Origin: Paraburkholderia humisilvae
GTDB taxonomy: Bacteria > Pseudomonadota > Gammaproteobacteria > Burkholderiales > Burkholderiaceae
Reading direction: 5' to 3'
Length of the DNA stretch: 64,000 nucleotides
NCBI RefSeq assembly: GCF_902859855.1
Contig: NZ_CADIKH010000005.1
Location: forward strand, 186,001-250,000
Part shown: piece by piece, positions 16,994-25,641 of the stretch
How the letters are laid out: every line of letters starts with the position of its first letter
How positions within the stretch are numbered: position 1 is the first letter of the stretch
Notes under the pieces: generated by a model
What the model was told of the DNA's origin: nothing
The model's database searches: none
Seen by the model: only the letters and a program-made list of their open reading frames with translations
Made by a program: the position numbers and the translations under genes

Positions 16994-18691
16994 CTACTGC
17001 TTGTGGTCCCATGAACGAAATGCCTCATCGAACTGGCGGGCGCGCTGCGCTTCGTCGCTATGCAGATAAGTCGATGTCGTCGAGATTGACGCGTGCCGCA
17101 GGTTGTCCCGCACCATGATCAGTTCGGCACCACGCGCGAGCGCGTGCGATGCATGCGTGTGCCGCATCCAGTGTGGGCTTGCACACCTCAGCTTTTCGGC
17201 GGTCGCGGGCCGTTCGCCCTGGATCGCATCGGCCACCAGCATGAAGAATCGATGCAGCACGCGCCAGAGTCTTGTGCTTTCGATGTGCACGCCGTCTTCT
17301 GCGAGACTCGCTACCAGTGGCGTTGCCGGATTCCAGCGCTCCGGTGTGACTGGCAGGCGTCGCTGCAGGAGATATTGATCCAGCGCGGTTCGGGCCAGCG
17401 CCGGCAGCGCCACCTTGCCGGGTTTCCTACCTTTGCCGAGTATATGCAGCCAGCGATCGCCGTGTTCGTCGCGACGTATATCGCCGAGCCTCGCGCCGAC
17501 CAGCTCGCTCGCGCGCAGGCCGGTCGCGTAGCCGAAGTCCAGCAGGAATCGCAGGCGCTGCGCGGCTGCCTCGCTCCAGCCATACGACCACTCGAGGCCG
17601 TCGGCGAGCGTGCGGATCAGCAGCCACTCGCCCTCGGAGAACCCGCGCGATGCGTCCAGTCCCGCGCGCTCTGCGTGGCTCCTGACCTTCACGCCGGAGA
17701 ACGGATTCGCGAGCACGTAGCGTTGCTCGACCAGCCACCGAAACAGCGCCGACAGGACGTTCAGCGCGTACGCGGCTGAGCGGGGCGATAGCGGACCCGT
17801 GAGTGGCCGCCATTCGACACTGTGCCGCGGCCGCGATGGTCCGATCCAGCGTTCGCGCGGTGTCGGCCGGCGCAGAAAGCCGCGGTACGCGATCGCATCG
17901 TCGGTGGTGAGCGATGACAGTGCGCAGTCACGCTCGACAATTGCCCACAGGATCAGGCGCTCGGCTTCCTTCCGGTAAGCACGCTGTGTGGCAGCCGACT
18001 CATGCAGTGACAGCCAGGACTGAACCGCTTCATAGTCATTCGAAGCCTTGAGCAGGCAGGCGTCCGCCGGGGCGCGGAACTGACCACGCGAGCCGTCGAC
18101 CTCGCGTGGCACCCTCAACTGCTCCCACGGCACGATGCTGCCCACTGGTGTCGCGGCAATCAGCGCGCGGGCGCGTTCGGTCAAGGCGGGGTAGGCGGCG
18201 AAAAACGCTTCGATCTGGCGCGCACCGGCGACGCCCAGTCCGGCGATGGCCAACCACCAGCGCCGCCGGCGCGGAATCCGCACGGTCAGGTCAGCGAGCG
18301 TCCGGATGCCGTGCGCATGCAGGGCCGCGGCGATGCGAGCGGGCAGCCACAGTTCGACCAGATCAGCGATCATCGGTGCGGGCACCGTCAGATTGCGCAG
18401 CGTCTCGATTGCGGCGGTTACCCGAGTAGCCGATGTTTCGGTTGGTCGATCGGCGAAGACGATCGCCAGATCCGCGCGATGACGCGCCTGCGCGTACGCG
18501 ATGAGCTGCCGGCGAATCCGTCCAAGCAAGCCTCGCGAGGACGTGCCGGCGGCCCTTCGGTCGGCCAGATAGCGGGCTACGGCAGTCCGTGCATCCAGCC
18601 CGGCATACCAGCCGCGCAACGCGGCGAGCTCCGCGTCGTCGGGGAAGGCAGGGACAGTTCCGGCGGCGGTCATGGTGTCACGCGTTTCCAT
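16994..18691 (-). CDS. Tyrosine recombinase, putative cointegrate resolvase
   Basis: A tyrosine recombinase/integrase of about 565 residues. The catalytic domain has ATGLRASELVGARLGD (first Arg), LHILGKGRKPGKVALP (the beta-hairpin Lys region), HWMRHTHASHALARGAE (H-x-x-R) and LRHASISTTSTYLH (His and nucleophile Tyr). The long N-terminal part (residues 30-250) is Arg/Ala-rich and helical, and resembles the extra N-terminal domain of integrases common in Burkholderiales (my impression: DUF3701). A core-binding SAM-like segment precedes the catalytic domain. Start GTG 18697 or ATG 18691. It is convergent with tniQ and adjacent to a dif-like site (18720-18747). In Tn5053-type elements a serine resolvase occupies this place; this protein may do the same job. 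Confidence 0.88.
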   Translation of the reverse strand: METRDTMTAAGTVPAFPDDAELAALRGWYAGLDARTAVARYLADRRAAGTSSRGLLGRIRRQLIAYAQARHRADLAIVFADRPTETSATRVTAAIETLRNLTVPAPMIADLVELWLPARIAAALHAHGIRTLADLTVRIPRRRRWWLAIAGLGVAGARQIEAFFAAYPALTERARALIAATPVGSIVPWEQLRVPREVDGSRGQFRAPADACLLKASNDYEAVQSWLSLHESAATQRAYRKEAERLILWAIVERDCALSSLTTDDAIAYRGFLRRPTPRERWIGPSRPRHSVEWRPLTGPLSPRSAAYALNVLSALFRWLVEQRYVLANPFSGVKVRSHAERAGLDASRGFSEGEWLLIRTLADGLEWSYGWSEAAAQRLRFLLDFGYATGLRASELVGARLGDIRRDEHGDRWLHILGKGRKPGKVALPALARTALDQYLLQRRLPVTPERWNPATPLVASLAEDGVHIESTRLWRVLHRFFMLVADAIQGERPATAEKLRCASPHWMRHTHASHALARGAELIMVRDNLRHASISTTSTYLHSDEAQRARQFDEAFRSWDHKQ

Positions 18692-18719
18692 GACCACCAG
18701 TTTAGATGAAAATTGATGA

Positions 18720-18747
18720 TGGACTGATAATAAGGTTTATCACGCCA
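18720..18747. other. dif-like core site for the tyrosine recombinase
   Basis: TGGACTGATAA, a 6-bp centre TAAGGT, and TTATCACGCCA form a 28-bp site 22 bp upstream of the recombinase gene. The 11-bp arms are inverted repeats matching at 9 of 11 positions. This is the architecture of tyrosine-recombinase crossover sites (11-6-11, as in Xer dif sites, whose arms also end in TAA and begin TTA). It could be the res/core site used to resolve cointegrates or to integrate cassettes. Confidence 0.6.
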
Positions 18748-19188
18748 GCAGCGGTTTTCACTGCGACATTCGCCGCGTGCGGCTCCGGGTGGCCGTTGTC
18801 GAGCGACGCGGAAGGCTCAGAATGACTCTGAACAGCCATTCGTGACTTGATCTGCCTCGATGACCACCTTCGAGCTGCGGATTCAACCCGTTGTCGTACT
18901 TGCTGTGTGTCCGCTATCACTGAACCATGTGCGCGATGACAATGTTGACCGCCCCCGACAATTTCGGTCACGCATCGTGATGCAATCATGAACCCACGCG
19001 TCGCATACAGCCTAATTTCGTCAACATGTGATTATCGTTGCCGGCCGACCGTCAGTCTTCATCCAGCATTGCTCTTGCGAAACCGCGCAAAACAACCCTC
19101 ACGGCGCTTGTGTGGCGAAATCCCTCGTCAGATCATCACGGGACAGGCATGACTGGCAGTCCACAATAATCCCAACTGCAGATCCGTG
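18748..19188. other. Noncoding part of the transposon
   Basis: No convincing gene is seen upstream of the recombinase. Short frames exist, but none has a domain. A single TAATTTCGTCAAC at 19013-19025 vaguely resembles the end repeats and is probably chance. Confidence 0.4.
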
Positions 19189-19317
19189 ATGGCGACGGTT
19201 CCGGGCATCGGTCAGACTCTGGCAACGGTCATCCTGCTGGAGGTTGGTCTGATGGAACGCTTTGCCAGCGACTTTGCTTCGTATGCACGCTGCGTGGGCA
19301 GCGAACACACCAGGTAG
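19189..19317 (+). mobile_element. IS110-family transposase relic
   Basis: The plus strand reads MATVPGIGQTLATVILLEVG, then LMERFASDFASYARCVGSEH, then TR and a stop. This is the helix-hairpin-helix and catalytic-domain end of IS110 transposases (the TVPGIG...FASYARCV pattern). Nothing of the N-terminal half is present, and the continuation after the stop is degenerate to about 19440. It is a dead fragment inside the transposon cargo. Confidence 0.65.
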
Positions 19318-19445
19318 CGATGGTAATCCCCCGCTCCTGGCTGACCGGCTCGTACTCATCTCTACCACCACGTAACAGAAGTTGACCATCGCGAAAGCGC
19401 GGAACCGGCTGGTCAGCGAGGTCACTGGACTTGGTTGATATGATG

Positions 19446-20234
19446 TCAACGCCCGCTCAGTTCGTCGGCCACCACTGCCTGCAGTTCCTCACGGATGCTC
19501 TGCTTGCTTTCAGATGCGGCTTTCCATTGCGGATTTCTTTGCAATTCAGCGCGTACGGCCGCAATCGCTTCACTCCGGCGACTAAGTCCTTCATCGCCGT
19601 GGTATTGGTAAATGATCATCGACCGCCACGGCCGCGCTGCGCCGTACCGAGCTGTATACAAGGCGTAGCGGTCTACGATGCCCGCCTTGATCCAACCGTC
19701 AATTTCAGGCGCCACGTATGTGTCGAAATATTTCGCGTACTCTGTTTCAGACGGGCGAAAGCTATAAGGGATGACCAAATAGACAGGTTTTCGAGCTCCC
19801 GATCCAGGCGAACCCTCTTCGGAGCGAACTAGATCCGCAGGCGCACTATGGATGCTGCTGATTATTCTCAGGGCGATGACACTCAATCCAGCGGGAGCGG
19901 TTTCTTCTGTTCCGCGCCAGCTGGATAGTTGTGCGTTGGTCGAGAAACTGATGATGGCCATCATGTCCCAATTATCCGAATCAACATAGCGGTTAAACAG
20001 GATATGATAGTCAGCAATGGCGCCGTGTCTCCTCATTGCCTCGAAACGCGCCAGGCCAGTCCTCCTCATGTAATTTTTAAGTGCCACGCGGTTTTCCGGC
20101 TTAACGTGGTAATCGATAATTACTGTCGACGTGGCTGCGGTTGCAGAAGTATCGGCGAATGCCTTACTCACCAGCATCGACGTCAAGGTGACGCTCAATA
20201 AAACTGAGATTCGAATGGCGACGAACACTTGCAT
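19446..20234 (-). CDS. Secreted hypothetical protein
   Basis: A 262-residue protein with a signal peptide (RISVLLSVTLTSMLVSKAFA, cleavage near residue 28). The mature part contains two similar alpha/beta stretches: STVIIDYHVKPENRVALKNY with WDMMAIISF, and PVYLVIPYSFRPSETEYAKY with SMIIYQYH. This looks like a duplicated ferredoxin-like (dimeric alpha-beta barrel) fold; that is inference from the pattern. A good AAGGGAC ribosome site precedes the ATG at 20234. It is transposon cargo and more AT-rich than the flanks. Function unknown. Confidence 0.65.
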   Translation of the reverse strand: MQVFVAIRISVLLSVTLTSMLVSKAFADTSATAATSTVIIDYHVKPENRVALKNYMRRTGLARFEAMRRHGAIADYHILFNRYVDSDNWDMMAIISFSTNAQLSSWRGTEETAPAGLSVIALRIISSIHSAPADLVRSEEGSPGSGARKPVYLVIPYSFRPSETEYAKYFDTYVAPEIDGWIKAGIVDRYALYTARYGAARPWRSMIIYQYHGDEGLSRRSEAIAAVRAELQRNPQWKAASESKQSIREELQAVVADELSGR

Positions 20235-20287
20235 TTATGTCCCTTCATTTCTGTGAAAATTTCGAAAAATACTGAACACGTGTTACT

Positions 20288-20425
20288 TTGAAATAGGTGC
20301 AGGCCTGCGAGGGTTTCGGGCAAGCGCTTGTAATCGCGTGCAAATCGCCTGACGGCTAAGCCGGCCGAAGCTGCGCTCGACCACCCGGCGGCGGGGCAGA
20401 AGCACGAAGCTCTTCTTTGCCCGGG
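20288..20425 (-). mobile_element. IS5-family transposase relic
   Basis: The minus strand encodes, in two frames, the C-terminal signature of IS5-type transposases: KSFVLLPRRRVVERSFGRLS in one frame and RRFARDYKRLPETLAGLHLF in the next. A frameshift separates them and the rest of the gene is missing. A dead insertion-sequence fragment. Confidence 0.6.
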
Positions 20426-20513
20426 GCACTTTGATTCCGATCGGTTCTGGAGGGCCTCCGCGCGTCTTTCGGACCCTTTGTACTCGAAGGGGGGCTTGTC
20501 CAACTATTCCCGC

Positions 20514-20936
20514 TCACGCGGAAAGATCAATTCCATCCCGGTCTGTGTCCGGACCCTCGACCCAAGTGCACCGTAGGCCGACGCCTTCGATTCGCTCCCA
20601 CTGCGCGCGAATTCGTGACGACTTTGTACTCTGGCCTGAAGAATCGGCTGACCACCTTGTCTGATATGCCCCGCCCGTGATACTGACGACGTTACTCCAG
20701 GAGCGATCGCCAGTTGGCCCAACATCGCTCCCTAACTTCTTCGGTTTACTAACAATATTGACAGAATATTTTCCATACCCTTGAATGTTTTTATTGTCTA
20801 TTTCTTTTTTTACTGCCGCTGTTACTTCATACGTATCGGATTGCTCGCATATGTGGCCGATATATACACTTTCTTTGAAAAAGACACTTAGAGTTACGTT
20901 CCCTCTCTTACAGCACCGTAATTCACTCGATCGCAT
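20514..20936 (-). CDS. AT-rich hypothetical gene or fragment
   Basis: An open frame of about 140 residues whose middle looks coding (KESVYIGHICEQSDTYEVTA, then AVKKEIDNKNIQGYGKYSVN) with base composition clearly more AT-rich than the host. I do not recognise it. No good ribosome site is visible and the C-terminal third is Arg/Gly-rich, so it may be a truncated gene continuing into unrelated DNA. Probably foreign cargo. Confidence 0.3.
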   Translation of the reverse strand: MRSSELRCCKRGNVTLSVFFKESVYIGHICEQSDTYEVTAAVKKEIDNKNIQGYGKYSVNIVSKPKKLGSDVGPTGDRSWSNVVSITGGAYQTRWSADSSGQSTKSSRIRAQWERIEGVGLRCTWVEGPDTDRDGIDLSA

Positions 20937-21595
20937 CGGCCGCTCCGGTTGTGGCTTTTACAGAACAAACAGCCTATTTGGCTTATTCCATTCATCCACG
21001 AATTCTGTCTGGCATGAAAGATCGGTTTGCGAAAAATACCGCATAGCAATCTGCGCCTGGTCTGCGCGGGGATGCATTGACGCAGATAGAAGACACGCGT
21101 GGATTACCGATAAGCGCCCATTTGATGACCTGCATTGCTGAACTTGACGGCCACTGGCAAGATGTGTTCAGCCTTGGGCAAGGGGCGAGCGTTACGCGCC
21201 CCTCGCTTATGCGAAACGCGGTGTGTCAGTTGCTGAGCAGCCGCGGCTGCACCGCCTAGTCGGCGCGGTAGACAGCACGTTTGATACTCGAGCGGTGGAC
21301 ACCGTAATGATGAGCGAGCGAGGTGAGCGTATAGCGGCCTGTCATTCACGATCGTCCTGATTAGCAATGCCTCGGGCCACCATAGTGGCCGAATGCGATC
21401 GAACTTCGAATGAGATCGGCAAGCGGCACGGCGGCAAAGGCCAAAGATCCATCAGGGACACTTGTTTTACCGGCGTATGCACAGGTCGCGGAAGTGCTGT
21501 TCGATGTCGCTTGCCCCGGTGCTGAAAATCGCTCAGCCTGTACGAATGAGGAACTGCAAATAGCTAAAGCATCACAATTCATTCCGGTTAGCAGT
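20937..21595. other. Degenerate cargo DNA
   Basis: No intact gene. On the minus strand, 21256-21345 encodes a 29-residue frame with a helix-turn-helix look (LTSLAHHYGVHRSSIKRAVY), perhaps a piece of a transposon or phage protein. Other frames have no recognisable content. Confidence 0.35.
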
Positions 21596-21790
21596 TTATC
21601 CTTGCGATGCTATGCCATCCAGAACGAGCATTGCACCAAGCTCTTCGGCGAGCCGCGCATCAAATGCATCGAGCAACTCGTCATTGGACCGCTTCCTCAA
21701 TTCCGCGAACCTTGCTTTGTATGCGGACACGATTTTCTCCGGTACTTCGTGCTCAAAGGCCACGAATTTATCCTGGGGAGCGTGGGTCAA
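21596..21790 (-). CDS. Small ORF overlapping the oxidoreductase stop
   Basis: A 64-residue frame begins with a TTG that overlaps the stop codon of the upstream FAD oxidoreductase gene (TTGA arrangement), which suits translational coupling. The sequence is charged and helical (TRDKFVAF is not present; it reads APQDKFVAFEHEVPEKIVSA, then YKARFAELRKRSNDELLDAF). No domain recognised. It could be a genuine small partner or a chance continuation. Confidence 0.35.
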   Translation of the reverse strand: MTHAPQDKFVAFEHEVPEKIVSAYKARFAELRKRSNDELLDAFDARLAEELGAMLVLDGIASQG

Positions 21791-23178
21791 GTCTGCGTCG
21801 GCTTTACGTTCTGATTGAGGCTGAAGAAATTCGTCGGGTCATACTTCGCCTTCAGTTCGGCCAGTCGTGCATAGTTGCTGCCGTAAGCAATTCTGCTTTG
21901 ATCGGGCACTTCGTCGCTGAAGAAATTTGGCAGGTATCCGCCGTTCGAGTGCGGCCGCAGCGCATCGAATAACGCTCTCGTCCAGCCAATGTGCTGGTCG
22001 CTCTCAGCGGGATCGCGCCACTTTGTAGCGATGTTGATGTTGTACAGCGGGGCACGCTGGGAAAATGCGGTGTCGGCACGATCGATACGCGTTGGCGCGC
22101 CGGCATAGTACTCGACCACGGTTGCCGTCAATGGCGACCTGGAGCGTTCCATATGTTCGATTAACAGATCGATCGTGTCGTCGCCGAGCGCCTTGACGAA
22201 TGTCGATTTCCAATAGGCATGCGACACGTCCGGCGGGGACTGCTCGAGCAGCGATTGCATTACCGGGAATGGCATCGGCTCTATCGCATCCTGCATTGGT
22301 GTGCCAAATTGACGCAACGGCGCGAGTACACGCTCCCCTTCGGACACGTCGGAGCAGTAGCAGACAAGGAGCCCGACCGCAGGCACGCCTTCCGGGGTCG
22401 ACATCAGGACCGCGTATGCGGTCAATTCTTCGGGGGCGGTTGTCATGAAGTCACGATAGTGACGCAATACCGAACGCGCATCGGCGCGCGGATACAAAAG
22501 AACCCCACCCAGTACCGTCTTCACCGGGTGTGCCCGGAACGTGAACGATGTCACGATGCCAAAGTTGCCACCCCCCCCGCGCAACCCCCAAAACAGATCT
22601 GCGTTCGTATCGGCGCTCGCTGTGAGGAATTCTCCGTTCGCGGTCACGACTTCACACGACAGCAGATTGTCGATTGTCATACCGTATCTGCGTACGAGCC
22701 AGCCCACGCCGCCACCCAGCGTCAACCCGGCGATGCCCGTCGCGGACACGACGCCAGACGGTACGGCGAGGCCATACGGATGCGTCTCCCGGTCCAGGTC
22801 GGCGAGTAGCGCACCGCCCTGTACATCGACCGTGCGTGCTGTCGGGTTCACCGACACGCGGTTCATTGCCGACAGATCGATCACGATGCCATCGTCGCAC
22901 AGGGACCGGCCCGCGACATTGTGACCACCGCTTTTTACCGCGACGAGCAGGTCGTTCTCCCGGGCGAACTTCACTGAGTCGATGACGTCGGCTACGCTTG
23001 TGCAACACGCGATCAATCCCGGTCGCTTGTCTATGTTCGCGTTCCAGATGGCGCGAGCTTTCTCGTAGCCTTCGTCGCCTGACATGAGGGATTTCCCTTT
23101 GAACTGCTTACGAAAGGCGACGATCACTGCAGGATCGACACTCGTGCCATCAAGACGCTTGAGCGTGGCTGTACGCAT
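21787..23178 (-). CDS. FAD-linked oxidoreductase, berberine-bridge-enzyme type
   Basis: A 463-residue flavoprotein of the VAO/BBE family. The FAD-binding N-terminal domain contains VAVKSGGHNVAGRSLCDDG, whose His is the usual covalent flavin attachment site, and ATGIAGLTLGGGVGWLVRRYG. The second covalent Cys seen in bicovalent members is not evident (GWLVRRYGMTIDNL). The C-terminal BBE motif YDPTNFFSLNQNV is present. Full family length. A strong AAGGAG site precedes the ATG at 23178. It probably oxidises a secondary metabolite, sugar or alcohol; the substrate is unknown. One of the intact cargo genes of the transposon. Confidence 0.88.
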   Translation of the reverse strand: MRTATLKRLDGTSVDPAVIVAFRKQFKGKSLMSGDEGYEKARAIWNANIDKRPGLIACCTSVADVIDSVKFARENDLLVAVKSGGHNVAGRSLCDDGIVIDLSAMNRVSVNPTARTVDVQGGALLADLDRETHPYGLAVPSGVVSATGIAGLTLGGGVGWLVRRYGMTIDNLLSCEVVTANGEFLTASADTNADLFWGLRGGGGNFGIVTSFTFRAHPVKTVLGGVLLYPRADARSVLRHYRDFMTTAPEELTAYAVLMSTPEGVPAVGLLVCYCSDVSEGERVLAPLRQFGTPMQDAIEPMPFPVMQSLLEQSPPDVSHAYWKSTFVKALGDDTIDLLIEHMERSRSPLTATVVEYYAGAPTRIDRADTAFSQRAPLYNINIATKWRDPAESDQHIGWTRALFDALRPHSNGGYLPNFFSDEVPDQSRIAYGSNYARLAELKAKYDPTNFFSLNQNVKPTQT

Positions 23179-23552
23179 TTTTTCTCCTTGACCAAATATG
23201 AACTGGTGGACGTTAAGGCTCGGACTGCGGCTTACTTAATAGTCAGAGCGGCGACAACTCGGAGCGGACCACGCGCCTCACTTACTCCGCGTGTATGTCG
23301 CTGTGAACGGAAAACACGTGAGAAGACCGCGCGACGAGATACCGGCGCAGTTTTGCGCGAGCACATCGAAGAAATATGGCAGTCGGCAGATCTTTCACAG
23401 TATGTTATGTTGTAGCAATAATATTTGTGTTCGACTTTTAGGAACTAGGGTTCGCGGCGCTAGATCCATACGCTCGTTTGTTCTTGACCATGTTGTTTCG
23501 GCCTTCTGCAAAACCGGTAGCGTACTTTCGTCTCCTACCGCTTGGGCTGTAC
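23179..23552. other. Intergenic cargo DNA, no gene seen
   Basis: Between the oxidoreductase start and the flagellin relic I find no convincing frame or site beyond the oxidoreductase ribosome site. Confidence 0.4.
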
Positions 23553-23810
23553 TTACTGGAGAAGCTTCAGCATTTGCTGCGGCCGCGCGTTCGCTTGTGC
23601 GAGCACCGCTGTACCTGATTGCTCCAGCACTTGCACCTTGCCCAGGTTTGCCGTTTCCTGTGCGAAGTCAGCGTCCGTGATTTGCGATTGCGCGCTCGCC
23701 AAGTCGGTCAATTCGTTCTGCTGCGACCGCGAAATCGCCGTGAAGCGGGCTTGCGCGGTACCGAGCTTGGCCTGGAGGTTATTGATCGAAGACAGCGTCG
23801 AAGAAGCCCG
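23553..23810 (-). pseudogene. Flagellin 3' fragment
   Basis: The minus strand reads SINNLQAKLGTAQARFTAIS, then LASAQSQITDADFAQETANL, then GTAVLAQANARPQQMLKLLQ and stop. This is the C-terminal D0/D1 helix of flagellin (S-x-I-x-DADFA-x-ETANL...QA-x-x-x-L-x-QAN). Only about 85 codons are present and no start or N-terminal domain exists nearby. It is a stranded fragment inside the transposon. Confidence 0.8.
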
Positions 23811-23828
23811 ATTAGATATTTGTCCGTT

Positions 23829-23855
23829 ATGACATGAGTGGAGAAATCATGTCAT
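23829..23855. repeat. 9-bp inverted repeat beside the flagellin relic
   Basis: ATGACATGA and TCATGTCAT form a perfect inverted repeat with a 9-nt centre, ending about 20 bp from the broken end of the flagellin fragment. Possible regulatory palindrome or a scar at the breakpoint. Confidence 0.45.
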
Positions 23856-24126
23856 TAGAATCGCGAGCGTGTACACACTAACACTATAGACGGACGTGCT
23901 TTATAAAAGCGAAGGGCAGCTCTATTAAACGAAACGCAGCTAGTTTTAAATAATACCCAATCAACAAATAATCAGGATAACAAAACACATACATAGGGAT
24001 GCATTGCGATTTGATTACCGCTATTAATAACATCACATCGTGTTATATCATAACATTCGAGATAATTTTCGAGTTATGCTGGGGACGAAATGCTGCTGCC
24101 TTTGACCGTCTCTTCCCCGTGCAACC

Positions 24127-24510
24127 ATGGCTCAGACCGTACTATCCGCACTACTTCCCGTCGTTTTTGTCGTCGCCATCGGATTGCTCGCTGTCAAATA
24201 CTGCACTGTCCCTAAAACGTCCGCCCCCGTTTTCGCCGACTTTGTCGTGCGGTTCGCGTTACCGCTTGCGTTGCTAAACGGCGTCCTGAAAACGTCGTCA
24301 TCTGTGATCGAGAACATTCCCTGTCTGATCTCGACGTTGCTCCGCGGCCTTGCTGAAAGCGCTCTGGTAGCACTGGTTTGCGCTTTCCCCAATATGGCCT
24401 ATTCAGGCTCGCCCGTGCTTGATGCGGTCGTCGGACAGGAAGGCATTCTTGCGGTCATAGTCGGCAATGTCGTGACCAGCGTCATGACGATTCCGGTCAC
24501 CTTGGTTCAG
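24127..24510 (+). pseudogene. AEC-family (auxin efflux carrier type) transporter relic
   Basis: The frame begins like an AEC permease: a hydrophobic helix VLSALLPVVFVVAIGLLAVK, then FADFVVRFALPLALLNGVLK. It then jumps to ALVCAFPNMAYSGSPVLDAV and IVGNVVTSVMTIPVTLV, which in intact members lies further on, so about 30 residues are missing at the join. The remaining transmembrane half of the protein is absent; the open frame to 24732 has no resemblance to the family. A decayed transporter. Confidence 0.6.
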
Positions 24511-24733
24511 GTGCAGATTCGTCTGGACGCCTCGCCGCATGTGGTCGCACGCGTCGCCGGACATATCTTCGATAAGCACCTGGCGCGCGTGCCGGGTCCC
24601 ATAGACATTGAGACTCATGTCAGGGAAGGTGCTCATAAGCCGGTGTACGAGGCGCAGCTCCGGAGCGCGAAAAATATCGCACTCCGCTATGCCACCCATT
24701 GTTCATCCCCCTATCCATCACTCGGGAGTTAGC

Positions 24734-25553
24734 ATGGTTGACCAGACTCAGTTCACGGGTGCCGATCCCTACGGCGGGACCTTCCAGCTCGACGAAGAAA
24801 CACTGGAGGCGATCGCGGCCCGCCTGGAGGGACGCGCCAGGCATTTATTCTTGATCGACTCGATCGCTGGGTATCTCGATATGCTCGAGTTGAGCGGAAA
24901 CGAGTCGATTCTCGATCTCGGATGCGGCACCGGTATCGTGGCCCGCGCGCTTGCGAAGCACCCCGGATTCAAAGGGTCGATCACCGCACTCGACATCAGC
25001 GGTACTCTGATCGACATGGGGCGACAACTTGCACGCAGCGAGGGGGTGGAGGACCGCATCGACTTCCGCACCGGAGATGCGTGCAAGCCCGGTTTGCCGG
25101 AGGGAGGCTTTGACGTCCTCATCATGCATACGCTCGTGATCCACGTCGTGGACCCTGCCACGGTGCTCGCACAAGGCCGGCGCCTGTTGCGGCCCGGCGG
25201 CAGGCTCGTCGTGTTTGACGGCGAGTTCTCCTCGCTCTCGTACCTAACGGATGAATCCGACTGTGGGGTCGGGACGAACCGCAAGCTGCTCTCGGCGATG
25301 CTCGTGCACCCAACAGTCATGCGCCTGATGCCACGGCTGCTTGTCGACGGCGGCTTCGATCTCGACTGGTCGCATGCCTTCGTGGCGGCCCGACGTCGGC
25401 CGGGTCAATTTCAGGGCGTCGCACCTTCCTACGTTGCGCATCACGCTGCCGAAAATCGGCGTCATGTCGGAGCAGGATGCTAGCGCGTTTGTCGATGGCC
25501 TTGAGCGCGCGTCGGCGGGGAGTCGCTTCTTCGGCGCGTGCAACTACCACTGA
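24734..25553 (+). pseudogene. SAM-dependent methyltransferase, frameshifted near its 3' end
   Basis: A class I methyltransferase begins at ATG 24734: ESILDLGCGTGIVARALAKH is motif I, ITALDISGTLIDMGRQLA motif II, and RRLLRPGGRLVVFDGEF motif post-III. The frame as read ends at 25483 with an unlikely Arg/His-rich tail. The expected C-terminus is in another frame from about 25390: DVGRVNFRASHLPTLRITLP, then GVMSEQDASAFVDGLERASA and SRFFGACNYH before a stop at 25551-25553. One indel around 25385-25415 therefore separates the parts. The Rossmann core is intact, so some product may remain; substrate unknown. Confidence 0.7.
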
Positions 25554-25641
25554 TTTGCGCGGAATCCTGACCCATCCGTGCGCAGTAGTTGTCAGCTTGC
25601 GCGAGCAGTTGCTTTGTTAACCCTTACCCGGACGCAATGAA

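Noticed and set aside
12505..19000. A CRISPR-guided (CAST-type) version of the Tn7-like element
   Set aside because: No Cas gene and no CRISPR repeat array is visible anywhere in the element or window.
19013..19025. TAATTTCGTCAAC as an internal TnsB site
   Set aside because: Single, degenerate, and far from either end; the true ends are fixed by the inverted repeat and duplication.
18698..19430. Right end of the transposon just after the recombinase gene
   Set aside because: No inverted match to the left terminal repeat or flanking CCAGC there; a far better end is at 27472-27518.
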